Source: Malania oleifera (Eukaryota > Streptophyta > Magnoliopsida > Santalales > Ximeniaceae). From it: a DNA stretch of 64,000 bases. The translations under genes and the position numbers were made by a program. This document shows positions 1-12,238 of this stretch, in pieces. Position 1 is the first letter of the stretch; each line of letters begins with the position of its first letter. Below the pieces are notes generated by a model. It had not been told where the DNA came from, made no database searches, and saw only the letters and a program-made list of their open reading frames with translations. The DNA lies in NCBI RefSeq assembly GCF_029873635.1, contig NC_080422.1, forward strand, positions 18,258,049-18,322,048. The letters run 5' to 3'.

Positions 1-32
1 CTCTGCATCTGACAGTCTCTCATCTGATGTCC

Positions 33-940
33 TTACCTACCACACTGCATACAGGCCCCCGTAGACATCCAACACTGCCCATGGTGTGTCTTACCACATA
101 AAGAGCAACATTGAACACGTGTGGTATTTTGGGACGTACCACCACTGTTCTTCTTCCACTTTCCTTGTCCTACCCCAAACGAAGAATTAGGAGGTATTGG
201 CCTCTTCTTTGTAACCTGAACCTCTGCATCCTCTAGCAAACACTCCTTTGCTACCGTGGCTTTATCAACCAACTTAGCAAAGTCCTGTAATTGCAAGATT
301 GCTGTCTGCTTATGGATTTCGCTTCTCAGACCCCTCTGAAACTTTCAGGCCTTCTTTGCTTCATTCGGTATCATGAATGTAGCAAATCGAGACAGCTCTT
401 GGAATTTGGCAGCGTACTATTGCATTGTCAGCGATTGCTGTGTAAGATTCATGAATTCCTCCATCTTCGCATTTCTAACTGTGGTCGAAAAATAACGTTC
501 AAAGAAGAGTTCTTTGAATCGGACCCACGTCAACGCTATTGGTATAAGTCGGTGCTCTTCCATTTGCTTTACAGATACCCACCATCTCTCAGCCTCCCCT
601 GCCAACTTGAATGTGGCGAAGGTGACTTTCTGCCTCTCATTGCAGTTCAACACGTCTAGGATCTTCTCGATCTCCTGGATCCAATTCTCAGCACAACTAG
701 ATCTGCACTGCCCACAAAATTCGAGGGCTTCAACTTGGTGAACTACTCGATGGAGCAACCCAACTCAGTTGTAGGACGATCCTGCCCCCTATTCGTCTGC
801 ACTACCTCGGCCATAAGCTGCTGTGTGAAGTCACGCAACACACTAGTGGAATCATTACCAGCCTCAATGCTGGCACCCTCACTACTACTGCCTCCCACGT
901 TGGCAGTGATATCTCTGGATTCCATCCTAAAAACAATCAC
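33..940 (-). pseudogene. Ty3/gypsy gag remnant (broken)
   Basis: Three minus-strand reading-frame pieces (743-940, 417-758, 33-296) together form a plant gypsy Gag. The middle piece has the retrotransposon-gag core, including FATFKLAGEAERWW and the following WVRFKELFFERYF segment. The last piece ends in a zinc-knuckle-like region (CSLCGKTHHGQCW). Gag would form the virus-like particle in the cytoplasm and bind element RNA. The pieces lie in different frames, so the copy is frameshifted and inactive. It sits downstream of the LTR at 1332-3345 and its primer-binding site at 1318-1329, which fixes its orientation. Pol would lie beyond the left edge. The family is clear; the exact gypsy lineage is not. 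Confidence 0.8.
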
Positions 941-1317
941 GAGAATCCATTGGAAAGGTAATAGCCTAAGAATCGACTGATACTATCATGTTATAGACTC
1001 AATCCCTTAAATTCATATCCCCAATATTGCCATACTCAATTAATTTGACATTATCATTCGAACTTGAATTCCACCCTTCTACTAGGAAACAAAACCATCA
1101 ATAGATTGCTGTAATTTTTTGAACCTTTCGACTGATCCAGAAAAACACAGAAGTCTATCAAGGAATTTTCGTCTCCAGATATACAAAGCAAAATCCTAGG
1201 TCTTATCCTTGTCCTATACTCTTGTATATTCTAGACTATCAAAACTATCAAATCCTAAGTTTTGCACATATTCCTTACCAAGCAACATGAATCAAATCAT
1301 ACTTCTGACTGGCTATG

Positions 1318-1329
1318 GCTCTGAAACCA
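1318..1329 (-). promoter_or_regulatory. Primer-binding site (initiator Met-tRNA type)
   Basis: On the minus strand this reads TGGTTTCAGAGC, one mismatch from the plant initiator-Met-tRNA complement TGGTATCAGAGC. It lies 2 bases inside the LTR boundary, the normal place for minus-strand cDNA priming. Confidence 0.75.
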
Positions 1330-1331
1330 AC

Positions 1332-3345
1332 TGTAACGACCCGACCCTTTATACGGACCAACACCGTTAACCCAAATAAAAAAATACCTGTACCTGATCA
1401 AGATACATAGACCTCCCGCCCTAAATAGGGACCTACGGGTGTAAACCATACATAATTACAATGTAAATGGAAAAACATAAACATTCATCGGAATTTCTAT
1501 TAGACTTATACCAGAGCTTACTAATATATCCAAAAGTACATAAATCCAAACATAGAATAGATCATGCTATTATAATCCTCCAGAAAGGACCTTCATCCAA
1601 GTTTAATACATGATTCGAATGCTTACATAAGATAAACTAAAATACAACCTCCCCAGTCCCTTTAGCTACTAGGACCGACGTACTGATGGATCTAAAAACA
1701 AAGATTGTATAATAGGATGAGACACCTCTTAGTAAGGAAGAAAGTGTTACAACAGTGTGTGACTGCATATATGCACATTTTCATACAAACTCATACGTTT
1801 GAAACATTTGTTTATAATACTGTAACATATAACATTTATCTGCACATCAAGTATTTAAATCATGCATATGATTATTAGAACACCTCCAGCTTGATATGAC
1901 AATTTGCCTTTTTACCCCGTGGCATGGGTTGTGCATTGATTGCCTCTGACAGTGTCCTGTTTGTGCAAATAAAGTCGAGCATCTTTTATAGTCCGACCGC
2001 CCCTTGGTTTATTTTTACCAGCAGCTTACTAACTCCTCGCTGGTTGACCATCTAACTTACCTATACTGATTTCTCATGTATGGTTGCACTGTACTACAGC
2101 ATCGGTACCTAGCCCTAGGAGTTTATTTCAACCCCCAAACTGGAGTATCTTTCAACCCCTTCTACTGAATTTTCTTTCAACTTCTTTTGGTCATAAGCTA
2201 TGGTTCCAGTATCATATATACAATTTATAGCAAAATATAGTAACCTGTGCAATTCCAGTATTTTCGCAAATTCAGATAATCACATCGGGTTCAAACCGGT
2301 GCCTATCCACTCAGTTTACCCCGTTTTGTTTACTGATAAAGCTCGGTGTATCACCAGCCTCTGTTCTCCATATTCTTAGTATAACAAATTGGAACTCCGT
2401 TCCCATATCTCATATATATGAAGGATAGAATGTTTATGCATTTCCATTTCAATATATATCAAACAAGTTTATTCCAAAACCCGCTAAATGATAAAAAGTT
2501 CAGTAACCACCATTTAAATGGAAACGTAAAAGATTTAAGCGTCTCCTACTATAGTTTAAATGCAAATAAGTGATTTTCATAAGATTTGGAAATCATATGC
2601 CAAAATCCTTGTTTTTACCAAAAATCGTAAAATTGTAAAACCGGCATTTCTACTTGGTAGAATTTAGCAAATAAGCAGTTAAATCATACATACAAATACA
2701 AACTAGCTTTTTAGCGATTTAGTTTTCCAAAAATGTTGTTGTAATCAATTTCCCCTTACCTTAAACTCAAAACGAAATTTCGTACGAACACGATCCAAAC
2801 TGACAAACCGGGACCCTCAAAACCTAAAAACCACAAAACATAGCCTTACTATAATTTCGACTACTATCCAAATATCCAATCAAAATTGAGATCACATCCT
2901 TACCTCGATTTTTGGAAAAAACCAAAAATCCTCAAAACAACGATCTGATCCACTAAAGTTGTAGAAGTTCCTCCTTTGATCCCTGCAAGAACTTCCATTT
3001 TTAGAAACGGGCGTCGAACGACGAAAATTCTTAGAGAGAGAGAGAAATTTCGTTGGTAGAGATAGAGAGAGAGAGATTTTGGGAAGAAACTTAGCTTCTA
3101 AGCAACCAAAATGGATATTTATAGGGCCTTTGACCAAGTCCAACTCGTCTACGAGGTGGCGTCTTCGTCGACGAATCCGCCACACAACTCATCGACGAAG
3201 CCATCCCTTCGTCGTCGAGCCTACGTTCTAGATATTTCTCTAACCCGCTTGGTATTTGCTCGTCAACGAGGCTCTGAATTTCATCGATGAGGCTCCAAAG
3301 GACTTCATCGACGAACTCAGCTTATTTCAGGTTTGGGTCTCTACA
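1332..3345 (-). mobile_element. 5' LTR of minus-strand Ty3/gypsy element
   Basis: The plus-strand limits are TGTAACGACCC at 1332 and CTCTACA at 3345, giving a TG...CA LTR of 2014 bp. The inner side abuts a Met-tRNA primer-binding site and then gag, so this is the 5' LTR of a minus-strand element. Read on the minus strand, a cluster of CTCGTCGACGAG-type palindromes (about 3140-3325) lies just upstream of a TATA-like TATAAATA (near 3115). Short GA runs (3030-3080) follow in the predicted transcript leader. The other LTR is outside the window, so no TSD can be tested. Confidence 0.75.
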
Positions 3346-5096
3346 ACGACGCTCTTGGGAAAGTTCTTTGCAAGTCTACTGGAGCGGATCATTGGCGGTG
3401 CTGGTTTGAATTCCATGCCAATCTCAAGGTAAGACATTTTATTTAGTATTTGCCTCTTCCACAGTTATAAGAAGTGTAGAATATGAAGAAATACTGATAT
3501 TTTATTCTGGGGGATGTTGTTTTCAGGATATTGAGCGGGGAACCCTGTGGGTGTAAGGCCAGGATACAATAGGGGCTTTCTTAGAAATTAGGTAAGGGAA
3601 ATATGATATGCTAGGGAGTTTTTTAGAATGTATAACAGAAGATTTTGTATATGTTTTTTCAAGCATGTTGATTAGTTTATTTTTCCAGAATATCATGAGT
3701 ATTATTATTTCAGAGAAATTATAGTTATGAAGCATGGGATTTTAATTACATAATTGTGTGGCCTGAGTCTATTATAGTTTAATATGTTGATTATGAAATT
3801 TTATAGATATCCAGTTATACAAAGTTTATTAGCAGAAATTAAGATTTACAGCATTTTTCAGAATAACATGATTTCTAAACCATAACACTCAGATAGATAT
3901 TACAGATATTTCAGATAGAAATTACAAATGTTACAAACAGATATTACAGATGCATTAGATAGATATTTCAGATAATACAAATAGATATTACAGATATTTC
4001 AGATATTACAACTCAGATTTATAGTCTTATGATTGCTTTGAAATCATGTTAAAAGCAGCAAGATAATTATATATATACTAGTATCACACAGTATCAGATC
4101 CCTGTGGAAATATCAGATAGATACAAACAGCAGAGCACAGTACCATTGCTAGTATAAATAGAGTGCAACCACATAACTCAGATAGTATGTACATTCCATC
4201 TAACCATGCCAAGAGAGATTGCAATCTCCCCAGCGAGCTGGGTTGAGGTGGCCGGTTAGACGATGTTAGATTGGAGATTGCTCCGTGAGATTGCAATGGG
4301 CCAAATTGGAGGATGTTAAATACAGATTGACTTGCTTTGTAGGGCAACCGGAGTAAGTCCAGCTTACAAGCCGCACAACCCTGTTATGAGGGGTTAAATC
4401 ATGACATACAGATTCCACGGTATAACAAAATTTTCTATATACAGATATATCATACAGCAGCAGTTTATATTATCATATTAGCAGTATGTACAAATAGTAA
4501 AATTAGATACACATTTATATTTTAAGCTACATTGCATATGTTTTGTACAATATATCAGTTTATTCATTCTACAGTATCAGTATTATCTCAGTATACTATA
4601 TGCGCAACTCAGCTGCCACACACTAGTAATAGCATATTTCCTTTTACTGAGCATTATCTCATCTCAGTGACCTACTATTTTTCAGGAGATCCAATTATGC
4701 GAGTAGATCAGGCTCACGGGTAGAGATTGTCTTGTGCTGCCTTTGCTGAGAGGGTAGGTGTATTTTGGTGCTAGTGAGTTGGGGTAGATCCCATGTTTTT
4801 GATGTTGTCACTGGGCATTCTGTGTTGTAAATATACTTCAGATTATTATAGTCTTCTGGTATTGTATATATATGACAATTTATAGTTTCTTGTATACTGC
4901 TGCTTAGGTGTGTATGACATACAGAGTTTCCTCGGTGCTCCTTTGAGCCTGAGATGTTTTTAGTAGTATCTCAAACCGATGGTAATTATGTTTATATATA
5001 TATATAGAAAAAGGAAAAAAATGTATGTTATATAAGCAACAGAACATTACAACAGAACTTCTATACTTGGAATAGCTTCTGAGCTGCTCATTTTTA
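3346..5096 (+). mobile_element. Degenerate gypsy-LTR-like segment
   Basis: No coding potential is visible in this 1.75-kb AT-rich stretch. Its layout resembles the 3' portion of plant gypsy LTRs read on the plus strand: a GGTAAGACATT-type segment near 3430, imperfect ACAGATATT repeats at 3895-4010, and a CAGGAGATCC...GTAGA segment near 4684-4730. It directly abuts the LTR at 1332-3345 and the end of a copia LTR at about 5097. I infer a truncated older LTR; I found no ends or TSD. Confidence 0.35.
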
Positions 5097-5184
5097 GAGT
5101 GAGTTAGTATGTATGTATGATCTTTTATATAATGTTCATTCCGTTGCACATTGTTAGGAGAGGTCGCCCTTATTTTTCACAACA
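5097..5184 (+). mobile_element. Truncated 5' LTR end of Ty1/copia element
   Basis: These about 88 bases match the end of the 3' LTR at about 10195-10281: both contain a GTATGTATG...ATGTTCATTCCG run followed by GAGAGGTCGCCCT and end in CA. The rest of this LTR has been lost. It is followed at 5187-5198 by TGGTATTAGAGT, a Met-tRNA primer-binding site with two changes, so the copia element lies on the plus strand. Confidence 0.7.
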
Positions 5185-5448
5185 ATTGGTATTAGAGTGT
5201 GTTGTATGGCCTCCGAATTTAAGGATCTCGTGTTGTAACAAGGCATGGTGAAGGTTTATACAGAATTTCAACCAAATAGCGTGGATGCAATGACTTGGAA
5301 TGAATTGAGAGCAATCATTCGTCTTTTTTTGGCTAAGGATGTGTTGTATCATGTCATGGATGGGAATTCTCTGGCATTAGTTTGGTGAAAACGGGAATGC
5401 TGATATATGTCTAAGGGTTCGTCAAAATCTGCAAGTCTAGTGGAGAAA

Positions 5449-7877
5449 GACTCAGAATGTAGTGTTGGAGATATGTTACGTGTTTCATCAAGTTCGAAGT
5501 GCCTCATAGATGATTCTTGAATCTTAGTCATCGAATGCTTTTATCCTAAAATATGGTTTGACACCGATAGATCAATTTATACTAGTTGTATTTTGATGGA
5601 AAATAATATTTCATGCAAAATATTTGTTATTGGAAATGTCAAAATCAAAATGTATGATGGTGTTGTAAGAATCATATGTGATGAACTCAGAATGTAGTGT
5701 TGGAGATATGCTACGTTGTTAACCTAATTGCTCATATTCCGTTTTGATAATGACAAATACCTTGGTACTAATATTTGCACTGAGCTAGTATGCATGTTCA
5801 CTCTACGCATGTAATTAAAGAGAACGTTATATTATTATGGTATATGGTGACCCCAAGCAAGAATGAAGATTATTGTGTTTCATTTGTATTTGTAATTTTT
5901 ATATTCTTCATTTCGGACTGTCACGTAATATGGTCTGTAGTAACTGCATCATGTATGATAGACCTTTATGTCCAGGTTACCCTAGATTGACCTTAGGTTC
6001 CCACACTTTAAGTGCACAGGACCCCACTACACTCACATGTCATTAGGAATAAATTTAAATTATAGAATGGAACTTAAGTTTAAAATCATAAGGGCTTCGG
6101 GTGACCGAACCAGGCAAGTCAAATTGCCTCGGTTGACTGAACTCAAACCCTAACTTTTTCCAACAACTCGGGCGCCCAAGCTTCACATTCAAAATACCCC
6201 CGGGTGACCAAATATGCAAGTTTGGCAGAACGAAGTTGAGACCAGGCCATCGAACCTTAGACATATTGGAAAATTGCATTGGTCAGTAAACCAAACCCTC
6301 ATTCAGGAACCTGAAGTTCAAAATTTACTTTTTCTGTTGTGTCTATTCGGGCGACCAAACCTATGGCTCAGTTGACCGAAACCCTCAGGTTGGTCAAATT
6401 TTTACCATGGTTAATTGGGATTAAACAGAGTTAATTTCTTAAATACATTTTAAATAATTTTAATAATTCCCTATGTGTCCCCAACGGTTATAATTTTTAC
6501 CTTCTTTATATATATGAGTTCATTTGCACAATTAAAGGGTGATTAGCATAATCATTAAGAGAAAATTTTCTCTGAAATTTTGAGAGCTCATTCTTCATAT
6601 AACAAAGCCAAATACTCACCCTTTGATATTTCTTTGCTAAACCAAGTTTGGTGAGAGTGCATTTGAGTTAATCTACATTGTTTACACTTAATTAAACTCT
6701 CTTTGTTCTTGTTGATTTATCATTTTTGTTTGAGAGTTTTAGGTAAGGTTTTTCTCTTGGTTTAACTAATAATCTTTGTGCGGGAAAACCTTGGTTGCCA
6801 GTGAGTTTTTGCATCATTATTGCAAGACTCATTAAGCTTGTGGTTTTTGGTTGTACAAAATCTTTTTCAAGTATATTTTTTCAAATATCTCTTGAACTAT
6901 TATTTTGAGAAAATTATCTTTAAGATATTTTGAATACACTAGTTGGAACTCTTTGAAACTTGTGATGATTGATTAATATTGATACTTTGTTTCAAAGTTT
7001 GTTTAAAAATACACACTAGGACTTGATTGTATATTTACATCAGATTGAGTGTTAGCACACTTTAGTTGCACTGAGCATAATTACTGTCATCCGTGAGTGC
7101 ATATTTATCTAGACTATATTGTGGCACATATCTGCTTGTGTAGAAACACATTTGTTTTGTACACAATTTGATTATCTGTTGTATTCCTGATGTGTGTTCA
7201 GAAGAGGGAGACTTGCCCTGTGAAAAGTCTCGGATTGGCTTTGACCCGGTTAGGAAAGTTAGGTACATCATCCTGATAAGGTGTTGTATACAGTGCCACT
7301 CCACTTGTGAAGTGAGCCTTAGAGGAATCCTTGTGCTTGTGAGCCAAGGTGGGGACATAGGCAGTATTGGCCAAATCTTGATATCATATTATGTGTCACT
7401 TTTACATTTCTTGCATTATATTTTATTTTGTGCTTGATTTAATTTTCCTGCTGAATATATTGCATATCTAATTGACATGGTATTGTATCTGATTTAGAAA
7501 TACTAAAATTGTTGTACATGTACTGAAAATTGTTTAATATATCATATATGCAATTTCATACATACTTAGACTGCCCTTAGGTTGTGTAATACTGCTGCTG
7601 GAATAGTTGAACCTAGGAGGAAATTTTTTTAATCTCCAATTCACCCCCCTCTTGGGATTGCACCAAAGTGAACAATATTTCTTTGGGTTTGGAGTGCCTC
7701 ACGGGTGATTCTTGAATCTTAGTCACCGGATGCTTTTATCCTAGAAAATGGTTTGACACTGACAAGGCAGTTTATACTGGTTGTATTTTAATGGAAAATG
7801 ATATTTCATGCAAAATATTTGTTATTGGAAATGTCAAAATCAAAATGTATGATAGTGTTGTAAGAATCATATGTGAT
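5449..7877 (+). repeat. About 240-bp tandem duplication in the copia remnant, second copy split by a solo LTR
   Basis: The segment 5449-5690 is repeated as 5691-5716 plus about 7675-7877. The shared start is ACTCAGAATGTAGTGTTGGA. The shared body includes the ATTTCATGCAAAATATTTG block at about 5609 and about 7803. The copies differ at many sites, so the duplication is old. The solo LTR sits inside copy 2. Confidence 0.7.
5717..7674 (+). mobile_element. Solo LTR, family A copy 1 (Sirevirus-type)
   Basis: It begins TGTTAACC and ends GTGAACA, 1958 bp, with no primer-binding site or coding sequence attached. It shares its layout with the solo LTRs at 31069 and 42268: a TTTTGATAATGACAAATAC block near the start, a near-palindrome cluster (about 6090-6400), a TATA run near 6505, a GAGGGAGACT...CCCGGTTAGGAAAGTTA block near 7203-7260, and a CCAATTCACCCCCCTC end block. 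The flanks are TACGT and ATATT, so no TSD is seen, unlike the other copies. Confidence 0.75.
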
Positions 7878-9060
7878 GTAAAGCATGAATCGGGTCTAAG
7901 GAAGAATAGTATTTCATTGGGAACTTTAGACTGTAATGGATATTGTTATGAGTCTAAATATGGAGAAATGAAAGTGTGTGAAGGTAACTTAATAGTGATG
8001 AAAAGGGAAAAAGTAGTGGGAAATATCTATGCATTGTAGGCTGTTACGGTTGTAGGGGGAGTTACAACTGTTGAATCTAAGTCAGGTATCCTGTGGCATA
8101 TGCGGTTAAAGCATATGGGTGACTACATATATTCAGATGTTTGGGAACCAATGGTGATAGCATTAGGGGATAGGCATATGTATTTCGTGTGTTTATCACA
8201 AAGGACTTCATGTAGTGGCTGAGGTGGAGAACCAGACCAGGAGAGAGATTCTCAATTCAAACATTGGGACCGAGTACGCTGGGTTTGTTCAAGAAGTTTT
8301 GTGAGTAAGGCAGGATATATGTAGGGCTTGCAAGGTACTTCTTGGTGAAGTTAGTGAGTACGGCGCGTTTCTCGTGTGATCGATCACCAGAAGTATTGCT
8401 AGATAGGAAAGTTGTAGGTGAATGGTGGACAGGTTTTGTGGTAGACTATTCAGTTGTGAGTGGTTGTTCACTAGTGCAATATTCTAGTGATGGAGGATCT
8501 AGACTTGGTATTTTGTCCGGACAGTACATCTTTCTGGGTTATAAGAAAGGTGGGTGCAAGCTAGGTGATCCTATGGCAAACAAAGGGGTGATCTAGGACA
8601 TGACTTTTGGTGATAAAGTCATGGGGCAGCATACTCAGGTAAAGGAAGAGAAACAAATGTCAGAAAACTGTAGTAGCAGCAATCATGTTATTTAGGTGGA
8701 GTTGGGAACTCAGGGCAGAAATGTAGGGAGTTCTACCTCGAGTCAACAGACTCAGGGCAGAGATGACGTTATTTATATTGCAGGGAGTTTTCAGCTCAGG
8801 AGACCAGCAGAATCACAGTGGGCTCATGTATACAATTAGACGACTACTTAGGTGTGTGAGTTGGTGAGGCTTCCAGTGTGGAAGAGGGTGATAGGATGCC
8901 GTGAAGTGATGTATCTATTGTGTGTGAATGATATGTTATTGGCTGGAATTTCTTTGACTGTAGCTAATCAATTGGATACTTTGTTGGAAGGTTTTGACGT
9001 GAATGTGTTGGGTACGACCAAGATGGGTCTTGGTTTGCTAATTCACTTAAACAAAACTGC

Positions 9061-9225
9061 AAGGAGATTGGTGTTATTTTAGGGTGGTTTTATAGACAAC
9101 GCTACAGGTAAATTGGTGTTATCTCAAGGTGGCTTTGTGGATAGAGTTACAGGGAGATTGGTGTTATCTTAGGATGACTTTATGGACGGAATTGTAGGAA
9201 GATTTTTGTTTTCTATCTCAGGGGA
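9061..9225 (+). repeat. 45-bp tandem repeat inside copia RT remnant
   Basis: Units start at 9061, 9106, 9151 and 9196 (partial), exactly 45 bp apart. Each encodes a 15-residue block of the type GKLVLSQGGFVDRVT. The period is a multiple of three, so the RT-like frame is kept through the array apart from stops. Confidence 0.75.
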
Positions 9226-9678
9226 GTTCTGTGGAGAATCTATATGGAATGTCGACCATTCGATACCCAAGGACGGGGTTGTGATGTCCGAGATATGTCA
9301 AAGGTCCTCTATGATTATACAATGGGGTGTTTCAGTAGGTAACAGAGTGAACCGTCAGTTGTTAGTTTTGTTGAAGACTATGCAGGGAGCTTTGGTAATA
9401 TAAGACTTGCAGCAACTTTTGTGTTTACTGTCGGGGGATGGTCTTATTGGAAGCTTAGGGTAAAGTCTTCAGGTGTTGTATCTATAACTATATCAAGGTT
9501 AATGGTAGAAGCAGAAGCTACCATCGGCAAGTTCAAGCAGTGTTGCTTGGAATTGGTCATGTCTCCAAGTGCTAGAAGGGATACGGCCCCAACCGAACGT
9601 TTGGAGTTCAAGGTGGAGTAGTCAGATATATTTTTTGGGTTCTCCTAAGGGGCATATAATCGCCAAGGTGGAGATTGA

Positions 9679-10281
9679 TGTTTATGGTGTGACCCTTATA
9701 CTTTGGGAGTTTATAAACAAAGGGAAAAACATATGGATGTGGTCTTGGTACAGGGCAGTAGCAAACACTCGTCGACGAGGAGATACTAAGAGGCAGGAAA
9801 TCTCAGAGTTCAAAGACTCATCAACGAGTGGATAGAATCGTCAACGAGTGGCCTTCTTTGGCTCGTCGACGAGTGGTCTCTGGGCTGCGAGAAAGAATTT
9901 AAATTTTGAATTTGAACATTGGAGTGGTTGGGTATTCAGAGGGAAACCTCCAAAGGGTTGTTATATATGTCATTCTGGGCATATTTCAACATATAAGAGA
10001 GTAAAAGAGAGGGTAAGAGAATGAGAGAAGATCATTGTATTGTGAGACTTTGGTTTTCATAATGAATCTTTTGCTGATTGCTGCCGTGGATGTAGGCTTG
10101 GTCGAATCACGTAATTCCTGGTGTCGTTGCACTTATCTTTATTCTCTTTATCTTGCTATGGTTGTGGAATATTTTCTATTTTTCACCATTTTGTTTGTTG
10201 TAAGTATGTATGTGTGATTCTTTATACAATGTTCATTCCGCTACGCATTGTTGGGAGAGGTCGCCCTCATTTTTTACATCA
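9679..10281 (+). mobile_element. 3' LTR of the Ty1/copia element
   Basis: A purine-rich tract (AAGGTGGAGATTG, about 9664-9676) precedes TGTTTATGG, and the end TTTACATCA matches the truncated 5' LTR end at 5184. It contains two perfect CTCGTCGACGAG palindromes (9768-9779, 9862-9873) with imperfect copies between them. A TATATATG run near 9962 follows, then a copia polyadenylation-region-like GCCGTGGATGTAGGC near 10083. Length is about 603 bp. Confidence 0.7.
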
Positions 10282-10539
10282 ATGTTACTTATTGATTTTC
10301 ATATAACAGGTATTAAACTCAAAACAAAAGAAGATAGATTCTTCACTTCATTGTATGACAAACATATAGAGTATTGATTGTATTTTTTTTTAGGAATATC
10401 AATACCACTTTCCTTTCACACTAATCCTTATGTATATTAATCTTCAATAATAATATTATTTTTGAGAGTATGAATTGTGAGTCTTAGATTTAGATTTAGG
10501 TACATTTGAATAATTTTAATATACTTTTATATTACATCT

Positions 10540-11860
10540 TACTCAAATTCAATACAAGTCCAAATCTTATAAGATGAATGTTTTTGAATTTACCCGTACA
10601 ATTTTAGGCTTTACTAAAAGAATAGATATAAATAAATTATAATTTTCAAAAAATATCTTTTGTAATTTACTTATATTTCGGGCAAGCTCTATTAGCACTA
10701 ATGAATATATATTAAATATTGAATGACAATGTTATCTATTAACTTTCACTTTATAAGTGAAAAGGTTAAATAGAAATGTAATTTCATTTCATTATAAAAA
10801 CTAAAAGGTAAAATTATTATTTAATACATAAAATGTAATAGTAAAGTGTTGATAATAATTTATTTGGAGTGTCACTAGCGTCTCCATTTTTTTAAAAATT
10901 ATTTAAAGATTTTTATTAATGAAAGTATAGAAATATAAAATATATTATGAATAACAAAATAAAAAGAATGACTAACTATGGGCCTATTTGGTATCATTGT
11001 TATTTTTTATTTTTAATTTCTGTTTCTGTATAGTGAAAAAATATATTATAAAAATGTGTTTGTTTATGTTATTTGTTTAATATTTATGTTATCAAATTTT
11101 AGCTATTTACAAAAAAATTAAAAATCATATTTTATAATTTTTAATAGTTTTGACAACATGTTATCAGAAATATTTAACAACTAGAAATAGTTTCTTTTTT
11201 GAATCAAGTCATTCATTTTGTGCACACATTTTAATTAACATTAAATTAAAATTATTGTATGAATTTAAATATAATTAAAATAAAAATATACACAAATTTT
11301 AAAAAAAATGAAAGTCAATTACAAAATACTTTTATCATTTTTAAGTTGTCATATACAACAAGATTGTTATTGTAATGTGAATTTTTGAAAATATGACAAT
11401 TAAGTGTAATTTTAATTTTTTTACTATAGTACTTTTAATTTGTGTTATTTTGCACCCTACTATTTTGATCATATTTATTTAACATTAGTATTTGTTTAAA
11501 GTTGAAAATGATCAATAATTTTTTTTTTAGCTTTGCAAATACTAATGATAGTTTCTAGCTTTAAACTTTTGTTTCTAATTTTTAATTTTTATTTTCATTA
11601 TTTCTGATAGAGGGATACCAAGGAGCCCCAGAAAAAAAATTAATTTTTAATTTTTTCACAAATAATTAAAAATCAACAATAAAAATAGAAAACTGATAAC
11701 GAAAATAAACATATATTTAAAATCTATTTTCTTGTATAAAAGAAAAATAGGAAACATAAAATAGTAATTTTACCAAATCAGATCCTAATCTTTGTAAAGA
11801 CAGTTGCTTCATTAGTGGCCATCACGGATCCATGCAATAATAATATATAAATGAGATTAA
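10540..11860 (+). repeat. 1.3-kb dispersed direct repeat, copy 1
   Basis: This AT-rich segment is collinear with 39390-40680, from CCAAATCTTATAAGATGAAT to ATCCATGCAATAATAA, with many small differences. No coding sequence is visible. It contains the long-inverted-repeat MITE at 10980-11785. Copy 2 lies immediately upstream of the molybdate-transporter gene. Between the copia LTR and this repeat (10282-10539) I see nothing recognisable. Confidence 0.75.
10980..11785. mobile_element. MITE-like element with long imperfect terminal inverted repeats, copy 1
   Basis: The left end GGGCCTATTTGGTA is mirrored by TACCAAATCAGATCC at the right. Inside, about 100-150 bases at each end remain imperfectly complementary, for example TTTAGCTATTTACAAAAAAA against TTTTTTCACAAATAATTAAA. 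No transposase is present. The homologous copy is at 39765-40585. The outer flanks are shared between the two copies, so a TSD could not be defined. hAT or other MITE class is possible. Confidence 0.55.
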
Positions 11861-12238
11861 CAAGGATATTATTTGGCCTAGCAATTCAGCTCACAAAAAA
11901 ATTCTAAAAGGACCTCACTCCTGGCATGCGATGAACTAAAGACAACAAAAAAGAGATTAGTACATGGGTCTTGGGCTGGTAAGTGGTAAACAAAGCTCAG
12001 TTGGGCTTGGGCCTTTCAAAGGTAATCTCCAATTCTATGTGTTGTTTTTAAACCCACCGTGGGCTGTGTTTGGAGACCCAGGCCCATTATGGGCCCATTT
12101 TATTAATTTTGGGCCTGCAGCCCACCCAAATGTGACCCGTCCCCTCCTCTCACATGCACACAAAAAAGTATCCTGTCCAAAAATTAGGTGAGTCAGCCCA
12201 TTAGCCATCATTTTCCCACAATGGATTGCTGCCACACA
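11861..12238. other. Intergenic, no gene recognised
   Basis: The stretch contains several GGGCC/TGGGC motifs (11966-12125), which in plants can act as TCP-bound site II promoter elements. Short open frames on both strands (11964-12191, 12035-12235) look like chance and match nothing I know. Confidence 0.4.

Larger units (their letters stand above)
5199..9678 (+). pseudogene. Ty1/copia gag-pol remnant, heavily degraded
   Basis: Conceptual translation gives ordered copia pieces separated by stops and shifts. The first (from about 5205) is a Gag N-terminus with ...DAMTWNELRAIIRLFL. Next is a protease/pre-integrase region around 5500-5690 and again 7690-8130 (WFDTD, NISCKIFVIGNVKIKMYD, ISLGTLDCNGY, ILWHMRLKHM). 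Last is a reverse-transcriptase piece (about 8850-9250) in which the usual YVDDM is CVNDM. The integrase core and most of RT are missing. A solo LTR (5717-7674) interrupts it. A tandem duplication surrounds the insertion and a 45-bp tandem repeat lies in RT. It cannot encode an active element. Confidence 0.75.

Noticed and set aside
4084-4347. 87-codon minus-strand open frame
   Set aside because: Lies in an LTR-like non-coding stretch and matches nothing recognisable.
7168-7437. 89-codon open frame in the solo LTR
   Set aside because: The equivalent region in the other family A LTRs (32690-32940, 43860-44100) is not open in the same frame, so it is not conserved coding sequence.
11964-12191. 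75-codon open frame near TGGGC motifs
   Set aside because: No homologous features, and an equally long frame exists on the opposite strand.
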